This document shows, one piece after another, positions 35,407 to 42,957 of a DNA stretch of 64,000 bases. The notes under the pieces were generated by a model, which had not been told where the DNA came from, searched no databases, and was given only the letters and a program-made list of their open reading frames with translations. How positions within the stretch are numbered: position 1 is the first letter of the stretch; each line of letters starts with the position of its first letter. A program made the translations under genes and the position numbers. This DNA is from JAOTYV01 sp041557595 (GTDB lineage Bacteria > Pseudomonadota > Alphaproteobacteria > UBA8366): contig JBFFGE010000002.1 in the NCBI GenBank assembly GCA_041557595.1, positions 1 to 64,000 of the forward strand, given 5' to 3'.

Positions 35407-35515
35407 CAATTAATTGCAGGTTGATCTAGCGGTAGTGATATGCTGGCGAAGGCCGGGTGGATGAAAGTCCGTCTTGAGTCTCGCGCAGTGTCGGAAATCT
35501 GGTGGAGAGAATGCC

Positions 35516-36157
35516 GTGAGGAAGTGGTGCTTCCGTCGCCGAAAGACGGACTCGATTGGGCGAATACCGCAGGGCCTCCGCCGGCCGGTGGGGCTGTCGG
35601 CGCTGGTCTGTCTTGGCGTGCTCGCTGTGTTTGCTGCGGGGCCGATGGTCCAGGCGGCGGACGAAATCCGGGGCAATGCCAAGGTTACGTCCGGCAACGA
35701 ACTCGTTGTCGGCAAACGGACGGTCCGTCTCTTCGGTATTGAGGCGCCGGCACTCGAAGCGAATTGCGAGAACAAGCAGGCGGAATTTCGTTGCGGTGTC
35801 GTCGCCTGGGCCGAATTGATCAAATTGTCAGATGGGCAATTCGTCTCGTGCGATCTCGAGCCGGCGGCGTCGCGGAAAGAAGCGGCTGCGGAAAAAACCG
35901 CCGATAGTGACAAGTCGGCGACGCCGGAAAATCCGGAACTCGTGATCGAACTGCCGCCGAACACCGTGTTCGCCACCTGCTATCTCGGCGAAACGGATTT
36001 GAACGAGGCAATGGTGCGATCGGGTTGGGCGAAAGCCGTGCCGGGACACACCGACCGGTATGTGGTCGACGAAAACGACGCCCGCGAGTCGCAACGCGGA
36101 CTCTGGGCGGCGCCCACAAAAAAATCGGGCAAGAACCGGCGAAAAAAGGGGCGATAG
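35516..36157 (+). CDS. Secreted thermonuclease-like (SNase-fold) protein
   Basis: A 213-residue exported protein of the staphylococcal nuclease-like family. After a basic N-region comes a hydrophobic signal (about residues 27-46, SALVCLGVLAVFAAGPMVQA), then the OB-fold segments GNELVVGKRTVRLFGIEAPALE, CGVVAWAELIKL and LNEAMVRSGWAKAVPG, and DARESQRGLW near the end. An insert rich in Glu and Lys at about residues 120-145 interrupts the domain, and the C-terminus is lysine/arginine-rich. The acidic and arginine catalytic residues of Staphylococcus nuclease are only partly recognisable, so activity is uncertain. GTG at 35516 has GGAGAG ahead of it and was preferred to the upstream TTG at 35474. 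Confidence 0.7.
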   Translation: MRKWCFRRRKTDSIGRIPQGLRRPVGLSALVCLGVLAVFAAGPMVQAADEIRGNAKVTSGNELVVGKRTVRLFGIEAPALEANCENKQAEFRCGVVAWAELIKLSDGQFVSCDLEPAASRKEAAAEKTADSDKSATPENPELVIELPPNTVFATCYLGETDLNEAMVRSGWAKAVPGHTDRYVVDENDARESQRGLWAAPTKKSGKNRRKKGR

Positions 36158-36220
36158 CCGCGCAATTCAGGGGGGTGCGGGCCGATCGAGAGAATCGTCC
36201 TGTGGCGATGGGGTAAAGTT

Positions 36221-36297
36221 TGGCGCGCCCGGGAGGACTCGAACCCCCAACCTCCTGATCCGTAGTCAGGCACTCTATCCAATTGAGCTACGGGCGC
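36221..36297 (-). tRNA. tRNA-Arg (anticodon ACG)
   Basis: A 77-nt tRNA with acceptor stem GCGCCCG/CGGGCGC, discriminator G, and the 3' CCA encoded in the DNA (36223-36221). The anticodon arm is CCTGA-CTACGGA-TCAGG, giving anticodon ACG at 36263-36261 (A34 expected to be edited to inosine to read CGU, CGC and CGA). The T-arm has the usual GGTTCGAGTCC pattern. A candidate promoter lies about 60 bp upstream. Confidence 0.96.
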
Positions 36298-36354
36298 ATC
36301 GCCGAGCGAACGAAGAAGTTCTTGCGGCCAAACGCCGCGCTTCAGCGGCTGCGG

Positions 36355-36383
36355 ACACTAATGAAACGCAAGGCCCCTGACAA
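36355..36383 (-). promoter_or_regulatory. Promoter for tRNA-Arg
   Basis: On the minus strand TTGTCA (36383-36378) and TAGTGT (36360-36355) are separated by exactly 17 bp, leaving a leader of about 50 nt before the mature tRNA. The spacing and the -35 are close to consensus. Confidence 0.6.
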
Positions 36384-36434
36384 GTATGATTACAACAAGC
36401 GAATTTGCATTTTCCGACAGGCAATAAAACCAAC

Positions 36435-36463
36435 TTGTCGCTTGATAGGTGCTAAAGTAGTAT
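36435..36463 (+). promoter_or_regulatory. Candidate promoter for the lipoprotein gene
   Basis: TTGTCG (36435-36440) and TAGTAT (36458-36463) are separated by 17 bp on the plus strand. The following 140 bp to the lipoprotein ATG contain no gene. The 306-bp stretch 36298-36603 otherwise holds only this site and the divergent tRNA promoter. Confidence 0.45.
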
Positions 36464-36603
36464 CTCGACGAAATTTCCACCGGCCATGTTGGAGCGTGCG
36501 GTCTGAATTAATCCGATCTTAAGGGACCGTAAGCGTATACACTGGCTCCGGGGCGCGTGATGCGCCGTGACGGAAGTCAAGACGGTAAGGTGACCGCTTC
36601 ATA

Positions 36604-37776
36604 ATGATTGTACTTCGAAATGTTGGCGTTGTTGTCGCAGGCGGCCTGATGTTGGCCGCGTGCGGTTCGAGCTTTTGGCCTTCCCTGGGCGGCGGCGACT
36701 CGTCCGCGGACAAGAGCAGTGGGGAACGTATCGCCATTCCGCCTTCCAAGGCGGAGGCGTCGGCGCGGGCGCAAGACGAGCGCGGTTCCGGTCCGATTTC
36801 GACCATGCCGGAAGTCGCGGCGAAACCGGTAAACGCCCAACCCAAGCTGTCGGGCGCGTCGACGGGCACGTTTGTCGGCAAGAAAGTCGATGCGATGCGC
36901 GGCGACCTGGGCAAGCTGCAGAAGGCGGTGGCCCGGCTGGACGAACGCATGCGGCAGATCCGCGGCGACTCGGCCGGCGCGACGAATCGGTATTACGGTG
37001 TCGTCGCGGCGATTGACGCCAAGCTGCAAGCCGGCACGACGCCGGGCAATCCGGTTCTGGTGCAGCGGTGGAACGAGGCGCAAAAGCAACTCAAGCGCGT
37101 CGAGGCCAGCATCTCGCAGATGAACAACCTCTCGAACGATGCAGGATCGGAAGCAAGCGTGGCCGGGTATCTGCTGGACAGCGTCCGCGCGACCTACACG
37201 CTCAGCGGCGCGGTCGATCAGGATCATGTGGACCTGCGCGCCCTGGAAGACGAAGTCAATCAATCGGTGGTGGTCATCGATCGCCTGTTGAATGAATTGA
37301 GCGACGATCTGAATCGCCAAACCACCTATCTCGCCAATGAGCGGCGTAACCTGACGGCCATGTCGATCGCCATCAAGAACGGCGAACGGTACGGCGCCAG
37401 CCTGGCGAACCGGGCCTTCGCGCAAGCCGAGGTGAAGGCCAGCCTCGCGGCGCGGACGCGCGGCCCCGACGCCGCGGCGCGGCCGCTTGTGGTCATCCGG
37501 TTCGACCGGTCGCGCGTGAACTATGAGCGCGTGCTCTACAATGCGGTCAGCCGGGCGCTCGAGCGGAAGCCGGGCGCGGCATTCGACATCGTCGCGGTCA
37601 GTCCGCGAACCGGATCGGCGGCGCAAGTCGTGTTGAACAGCACCGCGGCCAAGCGCAATGCGGAGAGCGTGATGCGGACGCTGTCGGAAATGGGGCTGCC
37701 GTCCAATCGCGTCAACCTGATCGCATCGTCGATCGGCACCGCGCAGTCCAACGAAGTGCGCATTTACGTCCGATAG
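36604..37776 (+). CDS. Lipoprotein with coiled-coil and OmpA-like C-terminal region
   Basis: A 390-residue lipoprotein of a family I cannot name. The signal sequence ends in the lipobox LAAC (Cys about residue 20). A disordered segment follows, then helical stretches (about residues 93-125 and 150-180, KLQKAVARLDERMRQIRGD) suitable for coiled coil. The last 100 residues, from PLVVIRFDRSRVNYERVLY through KRNAESVMRTLSEMGLPSNRV to EVRIYVR, follow the strand-helix pattern of an OmpA-like peptidoglycan-associated fold. The classical NxxLSxxRA-type residues are only partly kept. It probably faces the periplasm from the outer membrane. It converges with panC across repeat copy B. Confidence 0.6.
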   Translation: MIVLRNVGVVVAGGLMLAACGSSFWPSLGGGDSSADKSSGERIAIPPSKAEASARAQDERGSGPISTMPEVAAKPVNAQPKLSGASTGTFVGKKVDAMRGDLGKLQKAVARLDERMRQIRGDSAGATNRYYGVVAAIDAKLQAGTTPGNPVLVQRWNEAQKQLKRVEASISQMNNLSNDAGSEASVAGYLLDSVRATYTLSGAVDQDHVDLRALEDEVNQSVVVIDRLLNELSDDLNRQTTYLANERRNLTAMSIAIKNGERYGASLANRAFAQAEVKASLAARTRGPDAAARPLVVIRFDRSRVNYERVLYNAVSRALERKPGAAFDIVAVSPRTGSAAQVVLNSTAAKRNAESVMRTLSEMGLPSNRVNLIASSIGTAQSNEVRIYVR

Positions 37777-37808
37777 AGTTTTGATGCCGGCAGTTGCCGG
37801 CGGAAATC

Positions 37809-37912
37809 AGACCATTTCTTATCTAAATTGGCTCATGTGAAATCGTCTATCTCTTGGTTCTTGCGCAAATACGTCGTCGCGAACCGTTTCGGTTCGCTCG
37901 GGATTTGCTCTA
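37809..37912 (-). repeat. Two-hairpin dispersed repeat, copy B
   Basis: A 104-bp copy of the element described at 13138-13242, in the opposite orientation, with TAGAGC at 37912-37907. The GCGAACCG/CGGTTCGC hairpin is intact. The second stem has one mismatch (AGACCATTT against AAATCGTCT). It lies between the convergent lipoprotein and panC genes; the panC stop is about 12 bp beyond the TAGAGC end. Confidence 0.9.
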
Positions 37913-37923
37913 GTGGCGGACTG

Positions 37924-38793
37924 TCAGCTTTTTTCGATCGCGATATTATCGATGAGCCGCGTGCCGCCTAGATGCGCGGCGGCAAAGACGCGCGCGCGGG
38001 CCTGCGACGGCAACTCGCCGCCGAGCGGCGCCAAGGAGTCCCCGTTCCGAATTTCAAGATAGTCGACCGGGTCGAAACCCGCGTCGCGCAACGCGGCCAA
38101 ACCCCGGTCGAGTGCGGCCGCCATATCCGTGCCCTGTCGAACGTTTTTTGCGACCTCCTGCATGATTTGGTGCAGGCGCGGTGCGACGGCGCGTTGATCC
38201 GGTGTGAGATACCCGTTGCGGGAGGATAGGGCGAGGCCATCCGCTTCGCGCACCGTCGGTACGCCGACGATTTCGGTCGGAATATCCAGGTCGCGCGCCA
38301 GCCGCTGAACGACCAGCAATTGCTGGTAGTCCTTCTCGCCGAAATAGGCGCGGTCGGGCAGCGATTGCAGCAGCAGTTTGCAGACGATGGTCGCGACGCC
38401 CTGAAAGAAGTGCGGGCGCACGGCGCCGCAGAGGCCTTCGCTTACGCCCGCCACGGTGATGCGCGTCGCGAATCCATCGGTGTACATTTCGGGCGCGTCG
38501 GGCGCGAAGACGAGATCGGCGCCCAATGCCGACAGTTTTGCAAGATCGGCGGTTTCCTCCCGCGGATAGGTTTCGAAATCCTCGGTCGGCCCGAATTGCG
38601 TCGGATTGACGAAGATCGTCACGACGGTCCGGCGGCAGTCGGCCAGGCTCGCCCCGACAAGCGCCAGATGGCCATCGTGCAGCGATCCCATGGTCGGCAC
38701 CAATCCGATGGATGCGCCCTCGCCGCGCCAGGTGCGGATTTGGTCGCGGAGCCCGGCGATCGTGCGCACGATCTCGGGCGGGGAGGACGTCAT
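37924..38793 (-). CDS. panC: Pantothenate synthetase
   Basis: ATP-dependent ligase (289 residues) that joins pantoate and beta-alanine to make pantothenate, the coenzyme A precursor. The HIGH-like motifs are VPTMGSLHDGHLALVGAS and the KMSKS-equivalent region includes ALSSRNGYLTPDQR. VIFVNPTQFGPTEDFETYPR-like and FGEKDYQQLLVVQRLARDLD segments are typical. The frame is open upstream to 38997, inside panB, but the ATG at 38793 gives the normal N-terminus. It starts 5 bp after the panB stop, so panB and panC form an operon. Confidence 0.95.
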   Translation of the reverse strand: MTSSPPEIVRTIAGLRDQIRTWRGEGASIGLVPTMGSLHDGHLALVGASLADCRRTVVTIFVNPTQFGPTEDFETYPREETADLAKLSALGADLVFAPDAPEMYTDGFATRITVAGVSEGLCGAVRPHFFQGVATIVCKLLLQSLPDRAYFGEKDYQQLLVVQRLARDLDIPTEIVGVPTVREADGLALSSRNGYLTPDQRAVAPRLHQIMQEVAKNVRQGTDMAAALDRGLAALRDAGFDPVDYLEIRNGDSLAPLGGELPSQARARVFAAAHLGGTRLIDNIAIEKS

Positions 38794-38798
38794 GGCCG

Positions 38799-39635
38799 CT
38801 ACTCCGCCGCCGGACGCGACTTCGCGGTGAAGCATTGCTCCGCACCTGGAAACTTGCGGGCCCGGACGTCTTTGGCATACGCCGCCGCTGCTGCCTGGAG
38901 CTGATCGCCGAGGTCGGCGTACCGTTTGACGAATTTGGGTTTGAATTTCGAAAACATGCCGACCAGGTCGTCGGTCACGAGGATCTGGCCGTCGCACGTC
39001 GGCGACGCGCCAATGCCGATGGTCGGTATTTCGACCTCTTCGGTTATCCGCTTCGCCAGCGGCTCCATGACGCCCTCGATCACCAGCGCAAAGGCGCCGG
39101 CGTCGGCGATGGCCACCGCGTCCTGCAGGATCTGCTCGGCCTCGTCGCCGTTGCGACCGTGAACCCGGTAGCCGCCCGCCGCGTTAACGTATTGCGGCAG
39201 CAGGCCGACATGGCCAAATACCGGAATGCCGCGCTCGCTGAGAAACCGCACGGTCTCGGCCATCTCCGCGCCGCCTTCGAGCTTGATGCCCTGACAGCGG
39301 GTTTCCGCCATGATCCGCGCGGCGCTGCGGAACGCCTGTTCCGGGCTCTCCTGATAGCTGCCGAAGGGCAGGTCGACCATGACGCAGGCATGCGTCGTCG
39401 CGCGGGTCACCGCACGGCCATGCGCGATCATCATGTCGAGGGTCACCCCGATCGTGCTGTCCATGCCGTAAATCACCATCGCCAGGGAATCGCCGACCAG
39501 CAACAGGTCCATATGCGGATCCAGCAGCTGGGCGACCGGCGCGGTATAGGCGGTCAGGCATGCCAGGGGTTCCTGGCCTTTTCGGCGGCGAATTTCGGGC
39601 ACGGTCACCCGGCCCTGACGTTGCTTTTTGGTCAT
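38799..39635 (-). CDS. panB: 3-methyl-2-oxobutanoate hydroxymethyltransferase
   Basis: First enzyme of pantothenate synthesis (278 residues), transferring a hydroxymethyl group from methylene-tetrahydrofolate to ketoisovalerate. LTAYTAPVAQLLD, LLLVGDSLAMVIYG (metal and substrate site), MIAHGRAVTR, VMVDLPFGSYQ and IKLEGGAEMAETV are family motifs; the catalytic Glu lies in ALVIEGVMEPLAKRI. Length is normal. It is the first gene of the panBC unit; a candidate promoter lies 60-90 bp upstream. Confidence 0.95.
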   Translation of the reverse strand: MTKKQRQGRVTVPEIRRRKGQEPLACLTAYTAPVAQLLDPHMDLLLVGDSLAMVIYGMDSTIGVTLDMMIAHGRAVTRATTHACVMVDLPFGSYQESPEQAFRSAARIMAETRCQGIKLEGGAEMAETVRFLSERGIPVFGHVGLLPQYVNAAGGYRVHGRNGDEAEQILQDAVAIADAGAFALVIEGVMEPLAKRITEEVEIPTIGIGASPTCDGQILVTDDLVGMFSKFKPKFVKRYADLGDQLQAAAAAYAKDVRARKFPGAEQCFTAKSRPAAE

Positions 39636-39696
39636 GTTTCAAACCCGTTCTGGATGGCCGGCGCGGCGCGCATGGCCGGAAGGGTCAATCGAATCT

Positions 39697-39725
39697 TTCA
39701 TATAGGAGCATTTTCGCCAAAACAA
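39697..39725 (-). promoter_or_regulatory. Candidate promoter for panBC
   Basis: On the minus strand TTGTTT (39725-39720) and TATGAA (39702-39697) are separated by 17 bp, in the 114-bp gap between the histidine kinase stop and panB. It suggests panBC can be transcribed separately from the kinase gene. Confidence 0.4.
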
Positions 39726-39749
39726 TTGCTGCAATGCAAAATAATTTTG

Positions 39750-41108
39750 TCACATGAGAGGTAGCTCGATACGGAAGATGGTGCCGTCCGCGCTGCTTTC
39801 GACAAGCTCGAGGTCCCCGCCGTGATTGCGTACCAGTTCGCGCGCGATCGCCAGGCCCAGCCCGGTGCCGCCGGCGCGAACCGACCCTTCGAAGGGTTGA
39901 AACAGCTTGTCGCGCGCGCGCGGCGGCAGGCCGGGCCCGTTATCGGCCACGTCAATGCGGACCCAGCGGCCATTGGTCGCCGCGTCGATTGCAACCGTCT
40001 CCGCGCCGGCTTCGGCCGCGTTCCGAACCAGATTGTTCAATATCCGGAATAGTTGATCCCGGTCGGCCTCGAGTTCGAGATCGGCGGGGATGCGGTTCTC
40101 CAGCGAGGCCTTGGCGTCTCCTGCCGTCGCCAGGCCGTCGCCGAGATCTTCGACCAGGGTGTGCAATGGAAAACGGCTGCGCGAGACATCCGGCTGGTCC
40201 TGACCGACAAAATCGAGCGTTTGGCTGCACAGGTTCACCGCGCGCTCGATCGATGAAAACAAGGTTGGCGTGACCCGGCGTACCTCGGGATCGTCGACGG
40301 CGCCGAGCCGGTCGGAAATCAGCAATGCGGACGCCAGAATGCCGCGAAGATCGTGATTGACCTTGGCCACCGCGGTGCCGAGCGCGGCCAGATGGGCGCG
40401 CTGCTTCAGGGTCGCCCGCAAGCGGGTCTGCATGCCCGCCAATTCGCGTTGCGCCGTGCCGATTTCGTCAAGGCGGGGCGACGGGATGATGACCCGTGTC
40501 GCGTCCTCCGGGTCTTCGCGAAAGGCCACCATATTGGCGGTGATCGCGCGCATCGGCCGGACCAGCAACCAGTGCAGCGCCAGATAAACCAGCGACGCGG
40601 TAATCAGCGAGATGACGATCGAGAGCCCAAGGATACGCCAGCCGAAATCGATCATGGCGCGGCGCATCGGCGCTTCGTCGACAACGACCTCGATGGTCAC
40701 CGATGGATCCTTCGGTGACGGGCCAATGATCCGGACGACGCGGTCCTCGGTGCGCCACAATGTCATGAACGTGTCGCGTAGATGCGGCAGCATACTCAAT
40801 TTTTCCAGGCGAAAACTCTCGGCGACCGGTGGGGGCGTGGCGCTGCCGCTCAGGACCAACCGGGCGCCGCCGCGACGAACGAACAGACCGAAGGCGCCGA
40901 CCTGACCGAGCAGCTCCTTGCGCAGCATTTCGCTGACCATTCTGTCCGGCGTCGCGTCCAGCGCCAGGATGGCGAGGTGGCCCAGGCCGAGCTTCTCCTC
41001 CATCCAACTTTCGCGGAATCGTGCGATCGAGGGCACGAATATCAGCACCTCCGCGATCATGACGAAGGCGATGGTCAGCACGAGCAGACGGGATGATAGA
41101 CTTCTCAT
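39750..41108 (-). CDS. Orphan sensor histidine kinase
   Basis: A 452-residue membrane sensor kinase. Two transmembrane helices (about residues 8-28 and 157-180) flank a periplasmic sensor domain of about 125 residues. A HAMP linker follows (VRPMRAITANMVAF). The H-box is VAKVNHDLRGIL, with the phospho-accepting His. The ATPase domain has the N-box NNLVRNAAEAG, G1 DVADNGPGLPP and G2 GTGLGLAIARELV. No response regulator gene adjoins it: the neighbours are panBC and a TVP38 protein. The partner and signal are unknown. Confidence 0.9.
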   Translation of the reverse strand: MRSLSSRLLVLTIAFVMIAEVLIFVPSIARFRESWMEEKLGLGHLAILALDATPDRMVSEMLRKELLGQVGAFGLFVRRGGARLVLSGSATPPPVAESFRLEKLSMLPHLRDTFMTLWRTEDRVVRIIGPSPKDPSVTIEVVVDEAPMRRAMIDFGWRILGLSIVISLITASLVYLALHWLLVRPMRAITANMVAFREDPEDATRVIIPSPRLDEIGTAQRELAGMQTRLRATLKQRAHLAALGTAVAKVNHDLRGILASALLISDRLGAVDDPEVRRVTPTLFSSIERAVNLCSQTLDFVGQDQPDVSRSRFPLHTLVEDLGDGLATAGDAKASLENRIPADLELEADRDQLFRILNNLVRNAAEAGAETVAIDAATNGRWVRIDVADNGPGLPPRARDKLFQPFEGSVRAGGTGLGLAIARELVRNHGGDLELVESSADGTIFRIELPLM

Positions 41109-41211
41109 GGCCGTTTCACGAAGCCGCGAACGCCTACCGTTTCAACGAAGTGCCAGGGACCAGTGCGCACATGGCGGCAACCTTAGCGGAAAGAATCGCG
41201 ATATGCGACGA

Positions 41212-41943
41212 TTAGCTTTTGCGGGCCTTGACGCGTTTATAGACGATCGGGACGATCGCCAGAATTGCCAATCCGATCAAGGCAGTAAGTATTTCAGGGG
41301 TGAGAATGCCGCTGGCTGTAAATTCTTCCCCGGAATCGAATATGCTGCCGAGACCCGTGCCGACGGCGATGAAGACAAAGGTGCCCGGGATGATGCCGAT
41401 AAAGGTCGCGATCACGAAGACCCGCAAGCTGACGCCGAGAAATGCCGGGACCAAATTCACGATGAAGAACGGAAAAAGCGGGATCAGGCGTAAAATCAGC
41501 AGATAATTCAACGCGTTTTCGCTGAAGCCTTCTTCCATTTTGCGCAGAAAAGGGCCCGCCTTGGCGCGCAGATAATCGCCCAACGCGGTCTTGGCCGCGA
41601 GGAACAGGATCGTTGCGCCGATGGTCGCCGCAAAGACGACATACAGCGTGCCCAAGACCTGTCCGAAGAGGAAACCGCCGGTAATGGTCATCACGGCGCC
41701 GCCGGGAAGCGAGAACGCGACGACGGCAATGTAGAGGCCAATGAACACCAGGGCCGCTAAAACGGCCGAATTCTGCACGTGATTGAGCAACCAGGCACGA
41801 TTTTCGCGCAATGCCTCGAAGGTCAGATATTGATCGAGATCGAAGGCGAAAAAGGCGATCAGACCGGCGACCAGCACCAGGAGCGGAATAAGTTTCTTGG
41901 CGTCGAACCTCTTGGCGCTCCCGTCTCGTTGCTCCATTTCCAT
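41212..41943 (-). CDS. TVP38/TMEM64 (DedA-like) family membrane protein
   Basis: A 243-residue inner-membrane protein with about six helices. The central VTT/DedA-like domain is visible in FSLPGGAVMTITGGFLFG, and RLIPLFPFFIVNLVPAFLGVSLRVF and GIIPGTFVFIAVGTGLG mark the second half. Such proteins are linked to lipid scrambling and envelope homeostasis; the role here is inferred only from the family. The ATG at 41943 has GGAGAG five bases upstream and was preferred to the in-frame ATG at 42015. It is divergent from rpmH across 208 bp. Confidence 0.87.
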   Translation of the reverse strand: MEMEQRDGSAKRFDAKKLIPLLVLVAGLIAFFAFDLDQYLTFEALRENRAWLLNHVQNSAVLAALVFIGLYIAVVAFSLPGGAVMTITGGFLFGQVLGTLYVVFAATIGATILFLAAKTALGDYLRAKAGPFLRKMEEGFSENALNYLLILRLIPLFPFFIVNLVPAFLGVSLRVFVIATFIGIIPGTFVFIAVGTGLGSIFDSGEEFTASGILTPEILTALIGLAILAIVPIVYKRVKARKS

Positions 41944-42087
41944 CGGTCTCTCCAAATCTCGGCGGCGCAGGGCGATAGGGGTGTCTACTATGTGTCGGCC
42001 GGGGCCGCGATTCACCTTACTGTGAATACCCCGCTACTTTGAACCGGCGGCGCCGAGACAGAATCGATATCCCACCCGATGGGTCAA

Positions 42088-42116
42088 TTGACTTGGATCA
42101 GGCGAACTTCTATACA
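42088..42116 (+). promoter_or_regulatory. Promoter for rpmH-rnpA
   Basis: TTGACT (42088-42093) and TATACA (42111-42116) are separated by 17 bp, about 36 bp upstream of the rpmH start. Both hexamers are one to two bases from consensus, as expected for a highly expressed ribosomal protein gene. Confidence 0.7.
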
Positions 42117-42151
42117 CCGGGCTCGAAAGACAGGGGCACAGGAGACTTGCC

Positions 42152-42286
42152 GTGAAACGCACCTATCAGCCAAGCCGCCTCGTGCGCAAGCGCCGCCACG
42201 GGTTTCGGTCCCGGATGGCGACGAAAGCGGGACGCCGCGTTTTGGCGCGCCGCCGAAAGAAGGGCCGCAACCGGCTCTCTGCCTGA
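42152..42286 (+). CDS. rpmH: 50S ribosomal protein L34
   Basis: A 44-residue, very basic ribosomal protein, starting with GTG. The sequence begins VKRTYQPSRLVRKRRHGF and continues RSRMATKAGRRVLARRR, the standard L34 pattern. AGGAG lies six to ten bases ahead of the GTG. It precedes rnpA by four bases, the universal bacterial arrangement. The cluster continues with yidD, yidC, engB and argB. Confidence 0.96.
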   Translation: MKRTYQPSRLVRKRRHGFRSRMATKAGRRVLARRRKKGRNRLSA

Positions 42287-42290
42287 CGTT

Positions 42291-42644
42291 ATGCGATGGG
42301 CTGTCTGCCCGATCAAACGCCGGCCGGAATATTTGCGGGTCGCCGCGCGTGGGCGCAAAGTCGCGATGCCCGGCCTGGTCCTGCAGGCCTGCCGGCGTTC
42401 GACGCAAGCGAGCCCGCTGCGCGTCGGGCTGACCGCCAGTCGCAGGGTCGGCGGCGCGGTTCAGCGCAACCGGGCGCGTCGACGCTTGCGCGAAGCCGTT
42501 GCGAGGGTTATGCCTCTGCACGCTGCCGCGGGGTATGACTATGTCGTCATCGCCCGCAGCGCGTCCGTGCGGCGTTCCTTTCCGGCGCTGACGCACGACC
42601 TTGAAATTGCCTTGAAGCGTCTTGATCTATGGCGCAACGATTAA
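42291..42644 (+). CDS. rnpA: Ribonuclease P protein component
   Basis: Protein subunit (117 residues) of RNase P, which removes 5' leaders from tRNA precursors together with the rnpB RNA. The RNR box is QRNRARRRLREAV, and RVGLTASRRVGGAV precedes it. YDYVVIARSASVRRSF is also typical. The N-terminus starts directly at the ATG five bases after the rpmH stop. Confidence 0.95.
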   Translation: MRWAVCPIKRRPEYLRVAARGRKVAMPGLVLQACRRSTQASPLRVGLTASRRVGGAVQRNRARRRLREAVARVMPLHAAAGYDYVVIARSASVRRSFPALTHDLEIALKRLDLWRND

Positions 42645-42669
42645 TGCAGGATCGGAGCTTCTAACGCCA

Positions 42670-42957
42670 ATGGGTGCCGCCGCGAGAATCTTGCGTACCG
42701 CCATTCGCGGGTACCAGCTGTTCCTGTCGCCCTTTACGGTCGGCTCGTGCCGCTTTGCGCCGAGCTGTTCGCATTATGCGATGGAGGCGGTCGAGCGTCA
42801 TGGTCCGGTCGTCGGCAGCTGGATGGCGGTGCGCCGCCTGGTCCGGTGTAATCCATGGGGCGGCAGCGGGTTCGATCCGGTCCCTCCCAAGGCTTCGGAT
42901 TGCGGCCATGCGGCGGCTCTCTCACAAAAGGCGAACATTCGGGTGACGGCGCGATAA
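42670..42957 (+). CDS. yidD: Membrane protein insertion efficiency factor YidD
   Basis: A 95-residue membrane-associated protein with the family signature YQLFLSPFTVGSCRFAPSCS followed by HYAMEAV, and the second Cys motif RCNPWGGSGFDPVP. It assists YidC-dependent membrane insertion. The ATG at 42670 gives the standard N-terminus; the open frame to 42622 overlaps rnpA and was not used. Its TAA stop shares a base with the yidC ATG. Confidence 0.95.
   Translation: MGAAARILRTAIRGYQLFLSPFTVGSCRFAPSCSHYAMEAVERHGPVVGSWMAVRRLVRCNPWGGSGFDPVPPKASDCGHAAALSQKANIRVTAR

Noticed and set aside
36060..36380. Plus-strand frame containing GRTRTPNLLIRSQALYPIELR
   Set aside because: This peptide is the well-known false translation across the antisense strand of a tRNA gene, here tRNA-Arg.
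41944..42151. Replication origin near rpmH
   Set aside because: The gap holds a good promoter but no clear DnaA boxes, and alphaproteobacterial origins are usually elsewhere.
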